From positions 744,001 through 808,000 of the forward strand of contig CCKK01000020.1 in assembly GCA_001048675.1 (NCBI GenBank): 64,000 nt of DNA, in the 5' to 3' direction. The notes below the pieces were generated by a model, which was given only the letters and a program-made list of their open reading frames with translations, did no database searches and had not been told where the DNA came from. The stretch comes from Vibrio diabolicus (lineage in GTDB: Bacteria; Pseudomonadota; Gammaproteobacteria; Enterobacterales; Vibrionaceae). A program made the translations under genes and the position numbers. Shown piece by piece: positions 58,906 through 64,000 of the stretch (position 1 is its first letter; every line of letters begins with the position of its first letter).

Positions 58906-60702
58906 ATGACAACGCCGAGTTGGGATTTGTCCATCGTTTATAACGACCTTTCTGACCCACGAATTCAAGACGATATTGCTCTTGTTGAACAATGTATTGA
59001 TCTTTTGAATAAACAATCAGCAGATTGTGGCAACGTAGAGATCATGCAAAATGCGATTTTGACCAATGAAGCCGCGAGTCGTTTAGCGGGCACAGTTGCA
59101 AATTTTGCGAGTTGTTATGCTTCTGTTGATGCAACAAACGCCGAAGCGAAATCGTTACTTGGTAAAATGACCCGCATCTTTTCGGAGCTTTCCCAAGCGT
59201 TCAGTCCCTTTGATTTGACATTAACGCATGCCGACGAAGAGTTTATCTTGCGCGTGTTAGATCATGAGAATCCTGATATCAGTGGGCAAGCATTTTCTAT
59301 CTTGAACTCCAGAAAGCTGGCGGATACTCGTCTTAGTAACGCCGAAGAACAGTTACTTGCTGCGATGAGTGTGGATGGTAAATCGGCTTGGGGTAACCTA
59401 TACGATAACCTGACTGGCTCATTGAAAGTGAAGCTTGAGTATGCAGATGGTAAGAGTGAAGTGCTTGGGTTTTCTCAAGCGGCAAGCATTCTTTATGGTT
59501 CTGAATTCGAGCGTCAAGAAGCCGCTTGGCGAGGCGTACAAGATGCAATGCAAACGCACCAAGAATCATTCGCTGCAATTTTGAATGCGTTAGCAGGATG
59601 GCGTTTAACTGAAAACAAAAAGCGTTCGACGAAGCGTGAAGTTCACTTCCTAGAGCCGAGTTTGCATGGTAGCCGAATCCAAGCTGAAACTTTAAATGCG
59701 ATGATGACCGTAGCCAAAGACAGTCGAGCTATTGGTCAGAAAGCGGGTTTATTGATGGCGAAAGTACATGGTCTGGATGAGATGAAACCTTGGAATCATC
59801 TGGCGGCTATGCCTGCTTTGAGCGGTGAAGCGAAGGTCTACGACTTTGATGAAGCGATTGATGTTATTTGTGAAGCATTTGAAACAGTAAACCCTGAGAT
59901 GTCGGAGTTTGTCCGTTTGATGGTACAAAACGGATGGATTGATGCCGCGCCAAATGCCAGCAAGCGCCTCGGCGCATACTGCACCAAACTGCCAGCAACG
60001 CGAACACCCCTTGTGTTTATGACTTGGAGTGGCAGTCGCTCAGACCTTATGACTCTTGCACATGAACTTGGCCATGCGTTTCATAACTGGGTTATTCGTG
60101 ATTTGCCACTTTGCCAAACTTACTATCCAATGACGTTAGCAGAAACCGCCTCTATTTTTGCAGAAAACATCGTTCGTGATCATTTGATTTCGAAAGCGGA
60201 GAGCGTCGATGAAAAGCTAGAGATGTTGTGGGAAGAGTTGTCATCTGCGCTAGCTTTAATGATCAACATTCCGGTTCGCTATGAGTTTGAGAAATCGTTC
60301 TATGAACGCCGCCAGGATGGAGAGTTAACCGCAGATGAATTCTGTGAGTTGATGTCTGAAACTTGGAAACAATGGTATGGCGACGTAATGAGCGAGCCGG
60401 ATCCGTACTTCTGGGCAAGCAAGCTGCACTTTTCTATCGATAGTGTGAGTTTTTATAACTACCCATACCTGTTTGGTTTCTTATTCAGCAAGGGTATTTA
60501 TGCACAGCGAGAAACCAAAGGCGAAGTGTTTTACACCGATTACATCAATTTGCTGCGCGATACCGGCTGCATGATGGCGGAAGATGTTGTCGAAAAGCAT
60601 CTATCGATGGATTTAACTCAACCAACGTTTTGGCAGCAGAGCGTTGAGCTAGTGCGTGAAAAAGTCGATGAGTTTGAGCGTTTGCTCGCACAGCGCGGCT
60701 AA
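58906..60702 (+). CDS. M3-family oligoendopeptidase (PepF/clade 3)
   Basis: This 598-residue zinc metallopeptidase has HELGH at 386-390 followed by the third ligand region LAETASIFAEN (Glu413), typical of family M3. There is no signal peptide, so it is probably cytoplasmic and cleaves short peptides. It resembles the PepF oligoendopeptidase clade more than E. coli OpdA or Dcp. AAGGAAATATAG precedes the ATG. It follows cobC by about 130 bases and is likely separately transcribed. Confidence 0.92.
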   Translation: MTTPSWDLSIVYNDLSDPRIQDDIALVEQCIDLLNKQSADCGNVEIMQNAILTNEAASRLAGTVANFASCYASVDATNAEAKSLLGKMTRIFSELSQAFSPFDLTLTHADEEFILRVLDHENPDISGQAFSILNSRKLADTRLSNAEEQLLAAMSVDGKSAWGNLYDNLTGSLKVKLEYADGKSEVLGFSQAASILYGSEFERQEAAWRGVQDAMQTHQESFAAILNALAGWRLTENKKRSTKREVHFLEPSLHGSRIQAETLNAMMTVAKDSRAIGQKAGLLMAKVHGLDEMKPWNHLAAMPALSGEAKVYDFDEAIDVICEAFETVNPEMSEFVRLMVQNGWIDAAPNASKRLGAYCTKLPATRTPLVFMTWSGSRSDLMTLAHELGHAFHNWVIRDLPLCQTYYPMTLAETASIFAENIVRDHLISKAESVDEKLEMLWEELSSALALMINIPVRYEFEKSFYERRQDGELTADEFCELMSETWKQWYGDVMSEPDPYFWASKLHFSIDSVSFYNYPYLFGFLFSKGIYAQRETKGEVFYTDYINLLRDTGCMMAEDVVEKHLSMDLTQPTFWQQSVELVREKVDEFERLLAQRG

Positions 60703-60976
60703 GTTTTTCGCAGTGTTGATGCATAATCTGCTTTATAGCTACAAAAATTTGATCAAATCATAATGATCTTAATCAGGGCTGTGGTAAAGTTCACAGCCCT
60801 AACACTTTGTAATTGTTTAAAAATTAAACGCCTCAATGCTTGATTTGAGTGCCTGGCGCGAAAAGGTATCGGATTTTCGAGGGAAATAGTGATTTCTACT
60901 CATAAGTGAGATCGCAGCAACAAAAATCCTTTGTACAATTTATTAACATACCCGCCGTGCTATTAAGGAGTAACGC
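60703..60976. other. Intergenic region between the M3 peptidase and astE
   Basis: It holds a perfect 9-bp hairpin AGGGCTGTG/CACAGCCCT (60775-60783 with 60792-60800) without a T tail, which may end the peptidase transcript by other means or act in the astE leader. No gene is seen. Confidence 0.4.
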
Positions 60977-62005
60977 ATGACGAAGTCTCTCTTTCGCCAA
61001 TCGTTTTTAACTGACACGTTAGATGTTCATATCGATGTTGCACCAGCGGAGCAGGTGCTTTCTAACGGTGTAAAACTTAAACTCTATCAGCGTGGTGTAC
61101 TAGAAGTGATCCCTGAGAACTATACTCAGGATACGAAGAACATCATCATCTCTTGTGGGGTTCACGGAGATGAAACGGCACCGATGGAGCTGGTGGATTC
61201 CATTATTCAAGACATAGAATCTGGGTTCCAGACGGTCGATACCCGTTGTCTATTCATTATCGCTCATCCAGAATCCACTCTGGCGCACACGCGATTCCTT
61301 GAAGAAAACCTCAACCGTCTGTTTGACGAAAAAGAACACAAACAGACAAAAGAGCTTGTCATCGCTGATACGCTTAAGCTGCTTGTTCGAGATTTTTATC
61401 AGGATACCGACCCGACAACACGCTGGCACCTTGATTTACACTGCGCGATTAGAGGTTCGAAGCACTATACGTTTGCAGTGAGTCCTAAGACTCGTCATCC
61501 TGTGCGAAGCAAGGCATTAATCGATTTCTTGGACAGTGCACACATTGAAGCTGTGCTCTTGTCAAACTCACCATCGAGTACGTTTAGCTGGTACAGTGCC
61601 GAGAACTTTGGTGCGCAGGCTCTGACAATGGAGCTTGGTCGTGTGGCTCGTATTGGTGAAAATGACCTCGATAAATTGACTGCGTTTGATTTGTCTTTAC
61701 GTAATTTGATTGCGGAAACGAAGCCAGAACACCTACCAAAACCATGCATTAAATATCGCGTAAGTCGCACAATCGTTCGCCTGAACGAAGACTTTGACTT
61801 TATGTTCGACGACAATGTTGAAAACTTCACTTCATTTGTTCACGGCGAAGTGTTTGGTCATGATGGCGACAAACCATTAATGGCGAAGAACGAAAACGAA
61901 GCGATTGTCTTCCCGAACCGCCATGTCGCAATAGGTCAACGTGCAGCTCTGATGGTTTGTGAAGTGAAAACCCGTTTTGAAGAGGGCGAGTTGGTTTACG
62001 ATTAA
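60977..62005 (+). CDS. astE: Succinylglutamate desuccinylase
   Basis: AstE (342 residues) hydrolyses N-succinylglutamate to succinate and glutamate, the last step of the arginine succinyltransferase pathway. The M14/AstE-AspA zinc site is visible: GVHGDETAP (His63, Glu66) and LDLHCAIRG (His155), with the catalytic-Glu region TMELGRVARIG. AAGGAG lies six bases upstream of the ATG. The other ast genes are not adjacent, so the gene stands alone here. A strong terminator follows. Confidence 0.95.
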   Translation: MTKSLFRQSFLTDTLDVHIDVAPAEQVLSNGVKLKLYQRGVLEVIPENYTQDTKNIIISCGVHGDETAPMELVDSIIQDIESGFQTVDTRCLFIIAHPESTLAHTRFLEENLNRLFDEKEHKQTKELVIADTLKLLVRDFYQDTDPTTRWHLDLHCAIRGSKHYTFAVSPKTRHPVRSKALIDFLDSAHIEAVLLSNSPSSTFSWYSAENFGAQALTMELGRVARIGENDLDKLTAFDLSLRNLIAETKPEHLPKPCIKYRVSRTIVRLNEDFDFMFDDNVENFTSFVHGEVFGHDGDKPLMAKNENEAIVFPNRHVAIGQRAALMVCEVKTRFEEGELVYD

Positions 62006-62040
62006 TCCAACATTGCTTTGAGAAGTTAATTGCAATTTAC

Positions 62041-62078
62041 CGAGGCTTAACTGTAAGGTTAAGCCTCGTTTGTTTTTA
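62041..62078 (+). terminator. Terminator hairpin between astE and btuC
   Basis: Perfect 11-bp stem CGAGGCTTAAC/GTTAAGCCTCG (62041-62051 with 62058-62068) followed by TTTGTTTTT. The T tract ends only ~10 bases before the btuC ATG, so no promoter can fit between them. Confidence 0.88.
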
Positions 62079-62087
62079 TCGGCCGCT

Positions 62088-63083
62088 ATGGATTTTCAAC
62101 AACTTATCCTGAACAAGGAACGACGCTGGCAACGTAACCTGATGGTTATGTCGATCGTGCTCGCTGTACTCTCTGCCATCCACTTGATGGTCGGAGAAAT
62201 TTTCCTTTCTCCTTTTCAATCTTTATCTGCATTTGAACATAAGCTACTGGTGGACTTGCGTTTACCGAGGTTGGTGTCTGCGGCAATTATTGGTGCTGCG
62301 TTAGCGGTATCTGGCGCGACGTTACAAGTGTTGCTTGGGAACGTGTTGGCTGAACCAGGCGTACTCGGTATATCTGGTGGTGCAAGCTTAGCAATGGTCT
62401 TAATCATGTTCGCGTCACCTGTTCTTCCTACCCCGATTGTTTTTATGTTGGCAGCGATTGCAGGCTCGATGTTATTCACGTTTGTTTTGGTGGCGATAGC
62501 AAGGGCAATGCACCTGACGACGGCTCGATTGCTTTTGGTTGGGGTCGCATTGGGTATTTTATCGAGCGCGATTGTGACGTGGGCATTTTACTTTAGTGAT
62601 GATCTCAGTTTACGCCAACTGATGTATTGGTTAATGGGCAGTATTGGCGGTGCAAGTTGGTATCAACATACCGTTACTTTGGTGATGTTACCGGTGCTTA
62701 TCTGGTTATGTTGTAAAGGCAAGTCGCTTGATAAATTGATGCTGGGTGAGATTCATGCGACCCAATTGGGTGTCGACGTGCATCAAATGCGTTGGAAACT
62801 GATCCTCGCCATTTCTGTTTTGGTGGGTAGTTCAGTCGCTTTGGGGGGCATCATCAGTTTTGTTGGTTTGGTGGTACCGCACTTGTTGCGTTTGGCTTTT
62901 GGTACGGAAAACCGTTATTTATTGCCACTTTCTGCAATATCTGGTGCTGCGTTGCTTGTATTTGCTGATATCGGCGCAAGGCTGTTATTGGACTCTGCTG
63001 AGTTACCTTTAGGTGTCATGACAACATCGATTGGCGCACCTATTTTCATCTGGATGCTGGTGAAGAGTCATGATGCACGTTAA
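62088..63083 (+). CDS. btuC: Vitamin B12 ABC transporter permease
   Basis: This 331-residue FecCD/BtuC-family permease has about ten membrane helices, with signatures LRLPRLVSAAIIGAALAVSGATLQ, NVLAEPGVLGISGGASLAM, and the coupling segment FVGLVVPHLLRLAFG. It forms the inner-membrane channel for cobalamin with BtuD and a periplasmic BtuF encoded elsewhere. The ATG at 62088 has no good ribosome site; a TTG six codons earlier lies in the terminator's T tract. The last 14 bases overlap btuD. Confidence 0.9.
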   Translation: MDFQQLILNKERRWQRNLMVMSIVLAVLSAIHLMVGEIFLSPFQSLSAFEHKLLVDLRLPRLVSAAIIGAALAVSGATLQVLLGNVLAEPGVLGISGGASLAMVLIMFASPVLPTPIVFMLAAIAGSMLFTFVLVAIARAMHLTTARLLLVGVALGILSSAIVTWAFYFSDDLSLRQLMYWLMGSIGGASWYQHTVTLVMLPVLIWLCCKGKSLDKLMLGEIHATQLGVDVHQMRWKLILAISVLVGSSVALGGIISFVGLVVPHLLRLAFGTENRYLLPLSAISGAALLVFADIGARLLLDSAELPLGVMTTSIGAPIFIWMLVKSHDAR

Positions 63084-63837
63084 ACATATGTCGGTTGGTA
63101 GTCGATTATTGCCTCTTTCTTTTGAATGCAAAGCAGGCGAAATCGTACATGTCGTTGGGCCTAATGGTTCAGGTAAGAGTACTTTATTGGCTGCGATTTC
63201 TGGTACGTTAAGCTACCGAGAGGGTATGAGTGGTGAAGTGTACGTTGGCGACAAAAACTTGCTTACTTTACCGTTGTCAGAGCAAGCTCATGTTCGAGGT
63301 TATTTGTGTCAGCAATCACGCCCAGCGTTTAATGTTGATGTGTTTCAGTATCTCGCTTTATCTCTGCCAAGTGGTGCTGAGATTGCGGATATCAAAGTGC
63401 GTGATGCCGTCAATATGGTGGTGGAGCTGGTACAACTTCAAGATAAGCTTCATCGCAGTATTCAAACATTATCCGGTGGTGAGTGGCAACGTGTCCGATT
63501 AGCAGGCGTATGTTTGCAGGTGTGGCGTACCATTAATCCTTTTTCGCAGTTTTTAATTTTGGATGAGCCAGCAGCACCATTAGATATTGCGCAAGAGGGG
63601 CTGCTCTATCAATTGATTAACGCTATGGCGGCGCAGGGAATTGGAGTATTGGTTGCTAATCACGATCTCAATCGCACATTAAAGCACGCAGATAAAGTAT
63701 TGCTGCTTAACAACGGTGTGCTGCACTCATCAGGAAATGCCGATACTGTGCTAACGGAAGAAGCGCTCGGGGAAGTATTCAATACTCAAGTCAAAAAGGT
63801 CATCGTAGATGAGCAACCTTATTTAATCTTTGATTAG
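63070..63837 (+). CDS. btuD: Vitamin B12 ABC transporter ATPase
   Basis: This 255-residue ABC ATPase has Walker A GPNGSGKST (about residues 34-42), the signature LSGGEWQRVRLA, Walker B FLILDEPAAPLD and the switch histidine region ANHDLNRT. It lies 14 bases inside the end of btuC, so the two are co-translated. The order btuC-btuD and the FecE-like sequence support cobalamin uptake; iron-siderophore transport is the alternative. Only two ATG codons at 63070 and 63073 compete as the start. Confidence 0.91.
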   Translation: MMHVKHMSVGSRLLPLSFECKAGEIVHVVGPNGSGKSTLLAAISGTLSYREGMSGEVYVGDKNLLTLPLSEQAHVRGYLCQQSRPAFNVDVFQYLALSLPSGAEIADIKVRDAVNMVVELVQLQDKLHRSIQTLSGGEWQRVRLAGVCLQVWRTINPFSQFLILDEPAAPLDIAQEGLLYQLINAMAAQGIGVLVANHDLNRTLKHADKVLLLNNGVLHSSGNADTVLTEEALGEVFNTQVKKVIVDEQPYLIFD

Positions 63838-63851
63838 TATTTAGGGACAAT

Positions 63852-63881
63852 AAAAAACGACCTACTTGAGGTCGTTTTTTT
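63852..63881. terminator. Bidirectional terminator after btuD
   Basis: 11-bp stem AAAAACGACCT/AGGTCGTTTTT (63853-63863 with 63869-63879) with A and T tracts. It also ends the minus-strand gene beyond. Confidence 0.9.
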
Positions 63882-63905
63882 AATCGAGATAGCCAAACTC
63901 AACGT

Positions 63906-64000
63906 TTACTGAGTCAGCGGTTTTAGATCTGCTGGGCGGTAGTAAACTGATTTGAGTACTTTGCCTTTACGAATGGTTTTACCTTCCGATACGAAATCTT
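63906..64000 (-). CDS. C-terminal fragment of an unidentified protein
   Basis: The minus strand is open from the window end to a TAA at 63906-63908. The 30 visible residues end in a lysine-rich strand segment and then YYRPADLKPLTQ. The stop is 27 bases from a bidirectional terminator, as expected of a real gene end. Too little is present to name it. Confidence 0.6.
   Translation of the reverse strand, partial: DFVSEGKTIRKGKVLKSVYYRPADLKPLTQ

Noticed and set aside
1..64000. tRNA, rRNA, CRISPR array, integron cassette or complete insertion sequence
   Set aside because: None was recognised on either strand by reading; the tRNA-like arms found belong to the thrS operator.

Overview
This window is bacterial chromosome from a gammaproteobacterium. 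The gene content and order fit Vibrio: hutC-hutIGUH, a RelV-type alarmone synthetase next to ihfA, DUF3187/DUF3334/DUF3581 proteins, long-form PurC and Cdd, cobTSUC, astE and btuCD. A Harveyi-clade species is my guess from general familiarity; it was not tested. I see no rRNA, tRNA, CRISPR array, phage or complete insertion sequence. Most of the window is core chromosome, densely packed, with many clear intrinsic terminators.

Layout. 1-7.1 kb: tail of a GGDEF protein, a VcINDY-type dicarboxylate carrier, SanA, malic enzyme (with an FNR-type box upstream) and a HrpB-like DEAH helicase. 7.4-16 kb: a small unknown protein, a Tat-exported PhoD lipoprotein, purC (PurR box), a LexA-boxed SulA-like protein, a 60-residue zinc-ribbon protein, a membrane J-domain protein, an OmpA-type lipoprotein, and DUF2786 and CheX-like DUF3334 proteins. 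16-20.6 kb: a YdiJ-type flavin/Fe-S dehydrogenase, a membrane methyltransferase and a DUF3581 protein. 20.8-27.3 kb: the complete histidine-utilisation cluster, read hutC then hutI-hutG-hutU-hutH, with palindromic HutC-type operators. 27.5-29.3 kb: a Spo0M-like protein facing a DUF3187 outer-membrane protein.

29.5-46 kb is the most informative part. In E. coli thrS-infC-rpmI-rplT-pheMST-ihfA is one contiguous cluster. Here the same genes keep their order but are split twice. A 7.7-kb block sits between rplT and pheS. It carries ybjQ, an unusual HTH regulator, a TetR regulator and an operon for an RND/MMPL transporter, a LolA-like periplasmic protein and an outer-membrane barrel. A frameshifted AEC-family carrier gene sits between pheT and ihfA. 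The TetR gene and the RND operon share four copies of a 13-bp palindrome of the form TGACG-N3-CGTCA, so they look like one regulated envelope-transport (possibly lipid-trafficking) system. The thrS leader contains two 7-base hairpin loops that copy tRNA-Thr anticodon loops (CGU and GGU), a clear translational operator. infC starts with AUU.

46-64 kb: relV (with an unexpected signal-peptide-like N-terminus), tpm, purT (second PurR box), cdd (CRP-like site), the lrgAB pair, sbcB, a TcyP-type cystine carrier, an SDR-fold protein, the cobalamin nucleotide-loop operon cobTSUC, an M3 peptidase, astE, and btuC-btuD. A strong terminator hairpin stands just ahead of btuC. The window ends inside an unidentified minus-strand gene.
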